IMG/VR virus record: IMGVR_UViG_3300032770_000082 | Span: 1 to 27,771 of that record | Strand: one strand, 5' to 3' | Source of the DNA: a virus | Length of the DNA stretch: 27,771 nucleotides | Shown: positions 1 to 7,813 of the stretch, piece after piece | How the letters are laid out: each line of letters opens with the position of its first letter | Numbering within the stretch: position 1 is the stretch's first letter | The notes under the pieces: generated by a model | Databases searched by the model: none | Seen by the model: the letters and a program-made list of their open reading frames with translations, nothing else | Told to the model about the DNA's origin: nothing | Program-made: the position numbers and the translations under genes

Positions 1-1488
1 AAAGCCGGAATGAATGAAATCGCTGTCTTTGTGCTTGGGATTGAAGACCGCGTCGATATGACGAATGCCGGCCTGATTCCAGATCATGGCCTGGCGATTA
101 GGCCCATCGCCGGAAAGAAATACCCCATCATAGCCAAGCTCGGAAAGCGCCTCCTGAACCGCCGGATCATGGAACGCATCTTCAAAAGCCCAATGCGGAT
201 GAGGGCCGTGCTTGCCCTTGATCGGAATAGGCTGGTGCCCGTGCTTAACTAAAATATCGTTGACGGACTGCGTAATTTTCGGGTCTCGCAAATCCAAGAT
301 GCGATCGGTGCGCAAATGCACTGGCGTGCCCTTGGAACCAAAAGCCGAGGCTGTCCCCGGATCGGCCGAGAAATAAGTCACACCCGGATATTGGCCCTTC
401 TTTGAAGGATCGAAGCGGTCAATGTTGGAATGATGGCCATGCCACCAAACCTCATTGGTATTGTAGCCTTGCGCCTTAGCCCTCGCCATGCGGGCGGCTT
501 CTGAAAGATCCAACCCCTCCGCCTTGGCCTCGGGATGAAAGCGGTTATCGGGGCCGCGCTGAATCCGAAACTCCCGCGCCGCTTTACCGGTGGGAATATC
601 ACCTCTGGCGATGCGATCGACGTCTTCCGGGTGAGGCTGCGGACTATAGTCCCACTCAGGCGCCATGAAGGCCGGCTTAACCTTGCCGGACATATCCATC
701 ATATCAGCCAGTTTGGGCTTTTTCTTCGGCACCATGTATTTGAGCGGGCGCATCTGGTGCAAAGGCTCAAGCCCGGAAACCTCCGCAACCTTGGTTGCCG
801 CCTTAGCCGCCTCCCCGGCGCTGACACCTTCCTTGAAAGCAGAGCCCGCCGCCTTGGCCGCATTACCCAGCACTTTGGCAGCGCCGCCTACCGTCTTGGC
901 GGAAGCTACCGCGCTATCCACTACCGCGCTTGCCGGCACTGGCAGGCTGGAGAGAACAGAACCCACCATTTCTTTGGATAGCCCGGTCTTGGCCTCGATA
1001 TATTTGCCGGGGATCTGCTCAAGAAAGGATTGAGCAGGGGAAAGCAGTGTGCCCACAACGTCGCCCGCGCCACTAAGGCTATCCCAGAGCACACGCGGCA
1101 CGCTCATGGGATCTTCATTGCCCTTGGGATCACGCAAGGTCCGGCCCAAATCGGCAAAGCTTTGTCCGGCGTCGTTCCAATCTTCCTTGGCAATGGCGTC
1201 GGTGCGCTTGGCCCACTCATCAAGCGTGGGACGTGTCCACATTTCTTGGGGGTCCCGGCCCTCCCAGGCCTCACGCCGCCCCCGCATGCCCTCGCCTAAA
1301 TTATGGATGTCGGTAACACGGCGCTCCAGCCAGCCGGCTCCTTCGCCATATTTCTGAAAATCGAGCGGCCGCGTAGGCTTTACCCTTAGATTATCGGACC
1401 ATTGAGAGGCATGCGCGACCGGCTCACCCCATTCGGAAATCGGGTGTTTCTTATCATCGGTCGGGATTGGCTCTCCCCATTCACTCAT
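1..1488 (-). CDS. ADP-ribosyltransferase-like late protein, C-terminus beyond window
   Basis: An open frame of 496 codons starts at ATG 1488 and has no stop before the left edge, so the C-terminus is missing. The N-terminus carries a repeated SEWGEP motif (residues 2-7 and 18-23). Residues about 140-240 are Ala/Gly-rich and probably helical. Residues 347-490 resemble the ART fold seen in phage polyvalent proteins: VWWHG (H350), then TYFSADPGTASAFG (Y372), then ELGYDGV (about 450-456), then an IRHIDAVFNP segment typical of the end of such domains. The family transfers ADP-ribose from NAD to target molecules; this activity is inferred here. The start overlaps the previous stop by 8 bases (ATGAGTGA), so it is the promoter-distal known gene of the late operon. 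It could instead be an inactive structural relative. I am fairly sure of the gene and moderately sure of the fold. Confidence 0.72.
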   Translation of the reverse strand, partial: MSEWGEPIPTDDKKHPISEWGEPVAHASQWSDNLRVKPTRPLDFQKYGEGAGWLERRVTDIHNLGEGMRGRREAWEGRDPQEMWTRPTLDEWAKRTDAIAKEDWNDAGQSFADLGRTLRDPKGNEDPMSVPRVLWDSLSGAGDVVGTLLSPAQSFLEQIPGKYIEAKTGLSKEMVGSVLSSLPVPASAVVDSAVASAKTVGGAAKVLGNAAKAAGSAFKEGVSAGEAAKAATKVAEVSGLEPLHQMRPLKYMVPKKKPKLADMMDMSGKVKPAFMAPEWDYSPQPHPEDVDRIARGDIPTGKAAREFRIQRGPDNRFHPEAKAEGLDLSEAARMARAKAQGYNTNEVWWHGHHSNIDRFDPSKKGQYPGVTYFSADPGTASAFGSKGTPVHLRTDRILDLRDPKITQSVNDILVKHGHQPIPIKGKHGPHPHWAFEDAFHDPAVQEALSELGYDGVFLSGDGPNRQAMIWNQAGIRHIDAVFNPKHKDSDFIHSGF

Positions 1489-2557
1489 TCTGCCCGTCTT
1501 CCTCCTCTCCGCCCTCCGATTCATCTAAATCGGCGGGGTAAGCTATGCCGCTCTTGACCGTGAAATACCCACCCGTTTTGTTGTTTTTGCGCACAAAGCC
1601 GGGCGGGGTATCGGGAAGCGGATTGCCTTTGCTATCGAGCGCGGGCCGTGCCTTCGGGACCTGCTCAAGCCCACCCGGCACATTGGGATTATAGCGATAA
1701 CCATACTGCGCCATGAACCGCTCCGGCGTCATATCGCGCTTGCCTACCGCGTCTTTCGGATGAGCTAGATTATATTCCGTCTCCAGCCCCTTGCGAATCC
1801 CGTCCATTTGCTTAAGCACGGCCGCCCCATGCTTCTCCAATTCCCGGCCCTGCCTTTCCTGATGTTCGACCAGACGAATTGCATCGGAGATCTCACCGCG
1901 CTTGATGTGCTCCATCATCACATCATTGCGGGTTTCCGCCGCGATGATCTGCATTTCGTTCATGCGCTCCTGCATGGAGAGGTGATAGCCCTCCATCGCG
2001 CTTTGATATTTCTGAACCTCAACATGGTTTTGCTCGATCGCTGCTGAGAGGGCGTCCTTATATTGCTGACGCGCTTCATCCATCTTCTGCCTGCGCCCGC
2101 CTGCATAGCCCTGCATAAATCCCGTCATTGCTATCATCGCGCCCCGGGCATGATTCTTCATCATCATGGAGCCGAGAGCGATAATGGGCACAAGAAGCAT
2201 GCCGAGCTGCTTCCAATTGGGCTTGAGCTGCTCGGGACCTTTCTTGGTGAGATCCGCCAAAGCCTGGGTGGATTTCTCCATTCCCTCCTGTGCCTTGGTT
2301 AAGGCACTGGTATCAATGGGTTTACCCATCAAGGCCCGCATCTGCCGCTCACGAGCACCGATCTGGCCTTCGGCTTCTTGCGTCACCGCATGGGAGCGAT
2401 TCAAAATAGCCGAGAGCGGGTCCTGAGGCTGAACCGGCTGCGCCTGCTCTTTGGTTTTCCCTCCCAAGCGCGCGAGAAGATCGAGCGATGGACTATGGCC
2501 GGTATTGTGAATGCCTAAGCCCAAATCCTCGGTTAAGATATTGCGATCATCGGCCAT
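1481..2557 (-). CDS. Hypothetical coiled-coil late protein (possible internal virion protein)
   Basis: This 358-aa protein matches no family I recognise. Residues about 50-115 and 150-260 are rich in Glu, Gln, Lys, Arg and Ala with few prolines, so long helices or coiled coils are likely. Between them, residues about 115-145 (QLGMLLVPIIALGSMMM, then an Ala/Met-rich stretch) are hydrophobic and could be one membrane-associated helix. The C-terminus is acidic (ESEGGEEEDGQNE). The gene lies between a small C-terminally hydrophobic protein and the ART-like protein, downstream of the tail genes, where podovirus-like phages often keep proteins carried inside the head and ejected with the DNA. That role is inferred from position and composition only. 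Confidence 0.8.
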   Translation of the reverse strand: MADDRNILTEDLGLGIHNTGHSPSLDLLARLGGKTKEQAQPVQPQDPLSAILNRSHAVTQEAEGQIGARERQMRALMGKPIDTSALTKAQEGMEKSTQALADLTKKGPEQLKPNWKQLGMLLVPIIALGSMMMKNHARGAMIAMTGFMQGYAGGRRQKMDEARQQYKDALSAAIEQNHVEVQKYQSAMEGYHLSMQERMNEMQIIAAETRNDVMMEHIKRGEISDAIRLVEHQERQGRELEKHGAAVLKQMDGIRKGLETEYNLAHPKDAVGKRDMTPERFMAQYGYRYNPNVPGGLEQVPKARPALDSKGNPLPDTPPGFVRKNNKTGGYFTVKSGIAYPADLDESEGGEEEDGQNE

Positions 2558-2565
2558 GCTTCACC

Positions 2566-3258
2566 CTAAACAATGAAAAGCGCTCCTATTGTCGCTAGCG
2601 CTGATGCAAAGCCGCCGATTTCCGAGGCGCTCTGATTATCTTGGGCCAAGCGCTGTTGAGCCAGGGATGAATAATTCGAGCCCGCAAGACTGCCAGCATT
2701 GAGCGCCGTATTGGTGAAAGAGGTATAAATCCCCGCATCGGTCTGGAGCGCGCCTTCGGCCAATTGTGCATAGGCAGACTGAATATCCTGAAACGATGTC
2801 TCCGCCGAAATGCCGAGCTGAGAGAGGTTTTCGGCAAGCTGTCCCCTAAGTGCTGCCCCGCGCCCCTCCACCGCGCCCCGGTCCTGCGCCGCCATGGTGG
2901 AATCAGAAAGCCCGAGCGCCGCATATTTCCCCGCAACACCAGCCTCGGCATCGCCCACATAATTCTGCACATATTGCTCAAGGCCCGGCGTCAACTGTCC
3001 GGTTTGCGCGGCCGGGATAGCGGCCCTGCCCAGCTCATCCAAAGCCGCCACCGAAGAGCTATTAGCGGGCGATTGCGGGTTCGTGGCACCCGTTCCTGTC
3101 ACCGGAGAATATTTGTTAAAGAGTGCCATGGCATCATTAGATAGCGGCACCAAGGGCGAGTTGGGGTTAGTGGGCGAGAGCTGGGTAAGAATATTGTTCT
3201 CGGTTGATGCCAACGCCTCTTGCTGCGAATTATCGCTTTTGCTGCCACCGCCGCCCAT
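2566..3258 (-). CDS. Hypothetical virion-type protein with Gly-rich N-terminus and hydrophobic C-terminus
   Basis: A 230-aa protein begins with MGGGGS and a Ser/Gln/Asn-rich stretch. Residues about 95-200 are low in charge and rich in Ala, Gln, Leu and Ser (for example GLEQYVQNYVGDAEAGVAGK), predicting helices. It ends in a hydrophobic segment (IGGFASALATIGALFIV). Small Ala/Gln-rich proteins of this style commonly sit between tail and internal virion genes of short-tailed phages, so an ejected or internal virion role is plausible but unproven. The start at 3258 lies directly beside the stop of the upstream GNAT-like gene at 3259, consistent with coupled translation. No enzyme motif is visible. 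Confidence 0.75.
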   Translation of the reverse strand: MGGGGSKSDNSQQEALASTENNILTQLSPTNPNSPLVPLSNDAMALFNKYSPVTGTGATNPQSPANSSSVAALDELGRAAIPAAQTGQLTPGLEQYVQNYVGDAEAGVAGKYAALGLSDSTMAAQDRGAVEGRGAALRGQLAENLSQLGISAETSFQDIQSAYAQLAEGALQTDAGIYTSFTNTALNAGSLAGSNYSSLAQQRLAQDNQSASEIGGFASALATIGALFIV

Positions 3259-3687
3259 TTAGATCGTCCTCCGCAAGTAAACCGGTGCAACCTCGGTGAA
3301 GCCATTGCGCTTGGCCATCAACCCCAATTCCGGGAATTCCGGCGGGGGGTTGAAGATATGTTCCTTGGCGCGCTGGCTAATCGCCCATTGCACCGCAGCA
3401 CCCAGCATCGCATCCAGCATGTGAATGCGCCCCGTATGCGACCAGATGAACTTTACCACATGCTCTTTATTGGAAGGATCATAGAAATAAGGAAAGACGC
3501 TAGCCACGAGCACGGTCTCCCCCGGCGCTTCGTCGGCGCCGGTCAAGACAAGGCTCTGTGAATCCGAAAGCCTTGCAACCGCCCATTGCGCTGCACCTTG
3601 AAGATCCCTGATCCGCGCGCCATAAGCCCGCAATGCGCCGCAGAGAAGCGCGTCATAATCCTCGGGGCCTGCGATCCTAAATCTCAT
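3259..3687 (-). CDS. GNAT-like acetyltransferase-fold protein
   Basis: A 142-aa protein that fits the size of a single GNAT domain (usually 140-160 aa). The start MRFRIAGPEDYDALL matches the usual first strand and helix. A central strand (TVLVASVFPYFYD) is followed by a helix (MLDAMLGAAVQWAISQRAKE), and the end (LGLMAKRNGFTEVAPVYLRR) matches the usual closing helix, GF turn and strand. The acetyl-CoA loop (Q/RxxGxG/A) is not clearly conserved, so catalysis is uncertain. Phages often carry GNAT-like proteins in the tail or internal-virion region, as in the N-terminal domain of T7 gp13, and a structural role is possible. It starts inside the stop of the upstream gene (ATGA at 3684-3687). Confidence 0.62.
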   Translation of the reverse strand: MRFRIAGPEDYDALLCGALRAYGARIRDLQGAAQWAVARLSDSQSLVLTGADEAPGETVLVASVFPYFYDPSNKEHVVKFIWSHTGRIHMLDAMLGAAVQWAISQRAKEHIFNPPPEFPELGLMAKRNGFTEVAPVYLRRTI

Positions 3688-4019
3688 ATGAGCAGCGACC
3701 GATGCGCATTGAGATGCTCGGTGTAATGGATCCAGAGCCAGGATTGCAATTGCTTGGCGTCCTTCATATTGACGTTTTCAAGATCAAGGCTCGGGAAGTT
3801 GATCACATTGTTGAACGCGATATGGGCGTTATGATGATCCTTGAGCCAGCGCTTCTGATCAATACCGGTTACGGGGTCAAGCGGATATTCGACCAAATTG
3901 CCGAGGTTGAGCGCATTGATCCTGTTTTTGATCAGCATGTGATCAGTACGGTTATGCCAAAACCAATTCTCCCAATGAGAGTTGGAAGAAGGTAGCTCCA
4001 AGAGATTGGCAATACCCAT
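3684..4019 (-). CDS. Conserved phage hypothetical, His/Asn/Leu-rich
   Basis: A 111-aa protein rich in His, Asn, Trp and Leu. It has an N-terminal helical stretch (NWFWHNRTDHMLIKNRINAL), a middle with HHNAHIAFNNVINFPSLDLE, and an end with LQSWLWIHYTEHLNAHRSL. Small proteins with this pattern (a His-bearing helix, a short acidic linker, a closing Trp/His helix) are frequent beside GNAT-like and tail genes of short-tailed phages. I know no function for them. The several histidines could bind metal, but no fixed motif is seen. It is coupled by ATGA overlap to the GNAT-like gene downstream and to the 52-aa gene upstream. Confidence 0.7.
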   Translation of the reverse strand: MGIANLLELPSSNSHWENWFWHNRTDHMLIKNRINALNLGNLVEYPLDPVTGIDQKRWLKDHHNAHIAFNNVINFPSLDLENVNMKDAKQLQSWLWIHYTEHLNAHRSLLI

Positions 4020-4177
4020 CAGCGCTTTTCCTTAGGATCTCCGTGCTTGACGGGATGAATAGGGATGGAGCGCTGTCCTTCCACCTTATCCCCCATGGCA
4101 ATATCGCGATCAGACGTTATTTGCTTAAAAGCAGGGCCGGTTTGATAGTCACCAAGAAAGGGCTTTGGGTCTGCCAT
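4019..4177 (-). CDS. Small 52-aa hypothetical protein
   Basis: This short gene is supported by a textbook ribosome site (AGGAGG five bases before ATG 4177) and by a TGA stop that overlaps the next ATG (ATGA at 4016-4019 region). The product starts MADPKPFLGDYQTGPAFKQ and ends in a basic tail (HGDPKEKR). It has no membrane helix or recognisable motif. Its place between the last fibre-associated gene and the GNAT-like cluster suggests a small structural or accessory tail protein. Confidence 0.72.
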   Translation of the reverse strand: MADPKPFLGDYQTGPAFKQITSDRDIAMGDKVEGQRSIPIHPVKHGDPKEKR

Positions 4178-4186
4178 GAAGTCCTC

Positions 4187-4510
4187 CTATAGCCTGCGCG
4201 CCAATATACAGAGAATTTTTGCCATAGTCTGTAGAACTGGAATTGCAGTGGCTAGACTTGTGACATTATTACTAATGAACGCCGCAGCCTGGGCCGGTGT
4301 GAGCTGCTTTAACGCCTTGACCGCACTATCTGCAGTGGCGGCGTTCGCATCAACTTGGTCTTGCGTAAGCGCACGCTGGGCGGTCAGGAAGGCCTGCAGT
4401 TCGCCTGAAACTGCATCGTCTAATTGCTCATCAGCATAGCCTGGCTGCTGATACTGTCCCGCCCAGATTATAGCATTGCTGTTGTCGCGGTGGATAAACC
4501 AGATCGTCAT
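4187..4510 (-). CDS. Hypothetical tail-associated protein downstream of fibre
   Basis: The frame is open from 4543, but the start at ATG 4510 is preferred because it makes an ATGA overlap with the upstream fibre stop and begins MTIWFIHRDNSNAIIWAG. The product is 107 aa. The N-terminal half looks like a small beta domain, and residues about 55-100 form an Ala-rich helical region with LTPAQAAAFISNNVTSLATA. Short proteins placed straight after phage fibre genes are often fibre assembly chaperones or fibre-bound subunits, and this ending pattern is common in such phage proteins. Role inferred from position. Confidence 0.68.
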   Translation of the reverse strand: MTIWFIHRDNSNAIIWAGQYQQPGYADEQLDDAVSGELQAFLTAQRALTQDQVDANAATADSAVKALKQLTPAQAAAFISNNVTSLATAIPVLQTMAKILCILARRL

Positions 4511-6201
4511 GCAGCAATCTCTTCTATTGTTAGATGGGAACAAAAAGTCCCACCAAAAAACCGCCCCCCCGACGCACCGTTAAAGGTATTTGTCCCTGAT
4601 CCATTCGTTCCCATTCTAATCTTAAACGTCGTGCTAGAAACAGTACCAGCTAATATCATATGATTAATAGGCACAGCGTTAACAATTGTACCTGTCGTTT
4701 CACCTGAATAACCAACAGCCAATGCATTAGCTGTCGAATCTTGAAATAATGCGGCGGTCAGCGCTCGCGTAGCTGTAGCAGACGAGTAATATCCTACGTG
4801 GGTAATATACAAAATATTAGCAGCAGAGCTTGGCGTAATAGCCTGCGAAAGATATTGGTCTCCCTCGGTATTCTGAGGGATTGTATCGTCCAGTGGAATT
4901 TGAGTAGAGCCAGTGGCTACCGCTCCCGTTTCATTACGCTGGACCTGAATAGCTGTTGTAGGGAGCGCCACATCTGGGCCGAACACTTGAATCTTTGTCG
5001 GTGTACTTGCCCAAGTTCCTGCAGTGGCAAGCCCTGATCCATATTCAATATAGCCGAGCACCCGGTAAGGCTTCGAGGTCTGGCCGCTCGTCGTGTAGAA
5101 AACCTGTGCGGAATTGCCGGGTGTAGCAGTCGGAGAAATAATTCCATCCGCACGCAGGGGATAGATCGAGAAGCTAGGCGCTGCGCCCGCCAAGCAATTG
5201 ATCACGCCAAGCTCGACACCAGAACCGGTATCCACCACAACAATCCAAATTTTAAACGGTGTCGAATTTGATGTGCCCAACGTCTTTGTAGACGCCACCA
5301 CAATGGTGGTTGACGCTGTGACAGTGCGAATAGTGAGCGAACCCGTTGCAGCGGTCGCACTACGAAACGGTATAGTAACGGGAGAAAGTGCTGATGGTGT
5401 ATTACCCAAAGCAGTAGTAAGAGAGACCGTCAGCGCATTCGCATTAACCGATGCAGATAAAGCAAAATTCGCGGGCTCGGCACTGCGACCGATAACAGCG
5501 GCGGTGAAATAACCAACGCAAATCCAATTGCCTGACCCCAAATAAAGAAAATAGGCAAAATCATTTGCTGCTGTAGTGATATTGGCGCCACCCGGTAAAA
5601 TCAGTGAGGTCGCATTATAGGTCAGCGTCAGCGCACCATTGAACTCTACCAGCCAAACCGGTTGTGAAGTCGAGGCCGAAGAACCTAACGATGTAATTGT
5701 GGTCGTGCCGGTAACGAGTGCGTTATTGGTGGTGAGCGCCCCGAGATCGGTAGTCGTCGCAGAAGCAATTGAGCTCTGCGCACCAAACCCCGGCGTGGTC
5801 GAGCTAGGCAGAATCGAAGACGTAATGACAAAACCGCCAGCCCCGGAATTAAGCGCAAGATTGTAGATAATCGTGTAAAGCTGATTGGCAACGATGTCGC
5901 CAGAGCCTGCCTGCGTTACCCCGCCTGCCTTATAAAGATTGAGCGCGGCAAGTCCTGACACCTGCACGGTGACGGAATTTGTGGAGTTGGACCCCGCCAC
6001 AAAGGTGAAGCAAAGATAATTGGAATAGGCGGCAATAGCAGGGGCGGTATTGGTGATAGGGGTCAAGACAATGGCATTTACCCCCGTCGCGGTGCAGGGG
6101 ATCATCCCCAGCAATCCAACCGCCGTAAAATTGGTATCGAGATCCGCGCCTGGGCGTTGTGCTCCTGCCGGTGTTGACGCGAAAATATTGGGCAGAGTCA
6201 T
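4507..6201 (-). CDS. Tail fibre protein (paralogue of 6920-7813)
   Basis: A 564-aa protein very rich in Ser, Thr, Ala, Gly and Asn and poor in charge, as expected of beta-structured fibre shafts. Residues 1-125 begin MTLPNIFASTPAGAQRPG and contain DTNFTAVGLLGMIPCTATG and YSNYLCFTFVAG. This region is clearly related to the start of the protein at 6920-7813, so it is probably the virion-anchoring domain. The rest is unrelated to that protein and includes many short Ser/Thr-rich strands, with a possible receptor-binding C-terminal domain (about 430-564). It starts by ATGA overlap with the Gly-rich gene upstream. Fibre identity is inferred from composition, paralogy and position after the tail hub gene. 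Confidence 0.75.
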   Translation of the reverse strand: MTLPNIFASTPAGAQRPGADLDTNFTAVGLLGMIPCTATGVNAIVLTPITNTAPAIAAYSNYLCFTFVAGSNSTNSVTVQVSGLAALNLYKAGGVTQAGSGDIVANQLYTIIYNLALNSGAGGFVITSSILPSSTTPGFGAQSSIASATTTDLGALTTNNALVTGTTTITSLGSSASTSQPVWLVEFNGALTLTYNATSLILPGGANITTAANDFAYFLYLGSGNWICVGYFTAAVIGRSAEPANFALSASVNANALTVSLTTALGNTPSALSPVTIPFRSATAATGSLTIRTVTASTTIVVASTKTLGTSNSTPFKIWIVVVDTGSGVELGVINCLAGAAPSFSIYPLRADGIISPTATPGNSAQVFYTTSGQTSKPYRVLGYIEYGSGLATAGTWASTPTKIQVFGPDVALPTTAIQVQRNETGAVATGSTQIPLDDTIPQNTEGDQYLSQAITPSSAANILYITHVGYYSSATATRALTAALFQDSTANALAVGYSGETTGTIVNAVPINHMILAGTVSSTTFKIRMGTNGSGTNTFNGASGGRFFGGTFCSHLTIEEIAA

Positions 6202-6923
6202 CCTGCGGTTCCCCCAAGAATGGTTCCGCTAAACCCTGACCAATCGCCTAGAGAGTAGCCCTGCACGCCAAGACCATTGGCGCCGCCAGATCCTCCGTTA
6301 TGAATATCATTGCTTCCCGCCGTTCCAGAGGCGCCGGAATTTCCACCATTGCCGCCAGTGCCCCAGAGTGACCCGCCCGTTCCTCCTGTCGTAGTGCCGC
6401 CCGTATTGCCGGGATTACCGGGCGTGCCATTATTCCCTCCCGCACCGCCCGCGCCAGGAGACTTTCCCGCACCGCCGCCACCACCGGCACCGCCGGGACC
6501 GGGAGTATTATTAGCTCCGGCACCACCGCCACCGCCACCGCCACCAAAAATAGATCCATTGCCTGTGATGATGGTCGCGCTTTGGAGAAGAAGTGCCGGA
6601 CCGCCCGGAGAACCGTTAGCTCCTATTGTAAAGGACCCACCCGCGCCGCCCGCACCACCTTGCCCATGAATACTCCCCAAGACAGAAAGCGTAGGCACCG
6701 AACCCGAAGGAAAGGCGCCCCCCTGGGTAAGGCCATAATTTCCGGTCGAGGTCGCGTAGACATAGACCCCGGTGTTGATTGTCAGTGTACCAACCACCGG
6801 CGTAATACCATCCCAACCAAGACCGGTTAGAGCGGTTGTCCAATTATAATTGGTAGTATCGGCCGCGATGACGATCGAAAAAGAAAAAGCACAAAGCCCC
6901 ATAACATTGACAGCGCCGGTCAT
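6198..6923 (-). CDS. Glycine-rich fibre-tip or adhesin-like protein
   Basis: ATG 6923 is chosen because it overlaps the upstream stop (ATGA at 6920-6923); the frame is open to 6950. The product is 241 aa. Residues about 1-20 are hydrophobic (MTGAVNVMGLCAFSFSIVIA). Residues about 20-85 look like a beta domain. From about residue 85 to 225 the protein is dominated by glycine: repeated GGAGG, GGTGG and GNGG blocks, and one run of nine or more glycines. Such Gly-rich blocks with variable loops form polyglycine-II sandwiches in T-even gp38-type receptor adhesins. Sequence identity to gp38 was not tested. Its place between two paralogous fibre genes supports a receptor-recognition role. Confidence 0.7.
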   Translation of the reverse strand: MTGAVNVMGLCAFSFSIVIAADTTNYNWTTALTGLGWDGITPVVGTLTINTGVYVYATSTGNYGLTQGGAFPSGSVPTLSVLGSIHGQGGAGGAGGSFTIGANGSPGGPALLLQSATIITGNGSIFGGGGGGGGAGANNTPGPGGAGGGGGAGKSPGAGGAGGNNGTPGNPGNTGGTTTGGTGGSLWGTGGNGGNSGASGTAGSNDIHNGGSGGANGLGVQGYSLGDWSGFSGTILGGTAG

Positions 6924-7813
6924 GAGATACCCACCCCGGTCGCATACCAAATATTTGTATCCTCCATGACGATCGCGCCAGCGCTATATTGCGCCATGGC
7001 TAGATCCTTCGATGTTCCCGAGCCAGCAAGCCGCAAAGTCACCCCAGACCCACGTGTTAGCGTGACCGTGCCAGCACCTATATTCCGTACCGGGATAACG
7101 GTGCCGATCGGAAAAGCAACAGAAGCAACAGGGGGGATCGTCCAAGCATGAGCAGAGCCGGAGTTATGCCTGAGAAGCCCGCCGCAATCGGAAAGCGCTA
7201 GCGTGTAATTGCCGTCCTGCTCATTGCGTGGGGCGCCGCGATAACCAAGCTCCAGGTTTGAATAAACCGAATCGGATAGCTCATAGCGCTGTGTCCCACC
7301 CGCCGTGAGCCCTACGCGATTACCTGTGACACGATACCAACCCGTGGAAGTAGCATTGGCAAAGGAAAAGGATGGCGCGGCGGCACTGCCATCAACGGCC
7401 TGCCATACATTTTGAGCAACCGCGAAGGCGCCGCCAATAATCTCAAAACCGCCGGAGCCCATATTGAGGGCGGAAGAATAGAGAATGACGAGAGGGGCTG
7501 TACCGAATGCACCCGTTCCGGCTTGCGCCAAGCCGCCCGGCATATAGAGCGGAAGCAGCGGCAAGGCTCCCACTTGCACCGTGACGTTACCGGTTGGCGT
7601 CGCAGCAGGGGTAAAAGAAAAGCAAAGATAGTTGGAATAGACCGTGACGTTAGGCGAGATCGAAGGAATTTGCGTCAGCGTGATCGCATTGGTTCCGGCC
7701 GCCGTGCAGGGAATAATGCCGAGCAACCCCACCAAATTGAAATTGGTATCGAGGTTAAGCCCCGGCTCCTGCGTGCCGCCGGTAATGGTAGCGAAGATAT
7801 TGGGGAGCGTCAT
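6920..7813 (-). CDS. Tail fibre protein, short paralogue
   Basis: A 297-aa protein whose first ~125 residues (MTLPNIFATITGGTQEPG, DTNFNLVGLLGIIPCTAAG, YSNYLCFSF) match the start of the fibre at 4507-6201. The remaining part differs. Residues about 130-200 (AVDGSAAAPSFSFANATSTG, GGTQRYELSD) look like the trimeric head-like repeats often seen in fibres. Residues about 200-297 include a segment with HNSGSAHAWTIPPVAS and a VTLTRGSGVTLRLAG turn, a pattern common in phage tail proteins. It overlaps the hub gene upstream and the Gly-rich gene downstream by ATGA. It is probably a short fibre or the adaptor for the Gly-rich adhesin. Confidence 0.75.
   Translation of the reverse strand: MTLPNIFATITGGTQEPGLNLDTNFNLVGLLGIIPCTAAGTNAITLTQIPSISPNVTVYSNYLCFSFTPAATPTGNVTVQVGALPLLPLYMPGGLAQAGTGAFGTAPLVILYSSALNMGSGGFEIIGGAFAVAQNVWQAVDGSAAAPSFSFANATSTGWYRVTGNRVGLTAGGTQRYELSDSVYSNLELGYRGAPRNEQDGNYTLALSDCGGLLRHNSGSAHAWTIPPVASVAFPIGTVIPVRNIGAGTVTLTRGSGVTLRLAGSGTSKDLAMAQYSAGAIVMEDTNIWYATGVGIS

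Noticed and set aside
6310-6669. Pro-rich rightward open frame of 119 codons
   Set aside because: It is the reverse-strand shadow of the glycine codons in the Gly-rich adhesin gene; Gly repeats read as Pro on the other strand.
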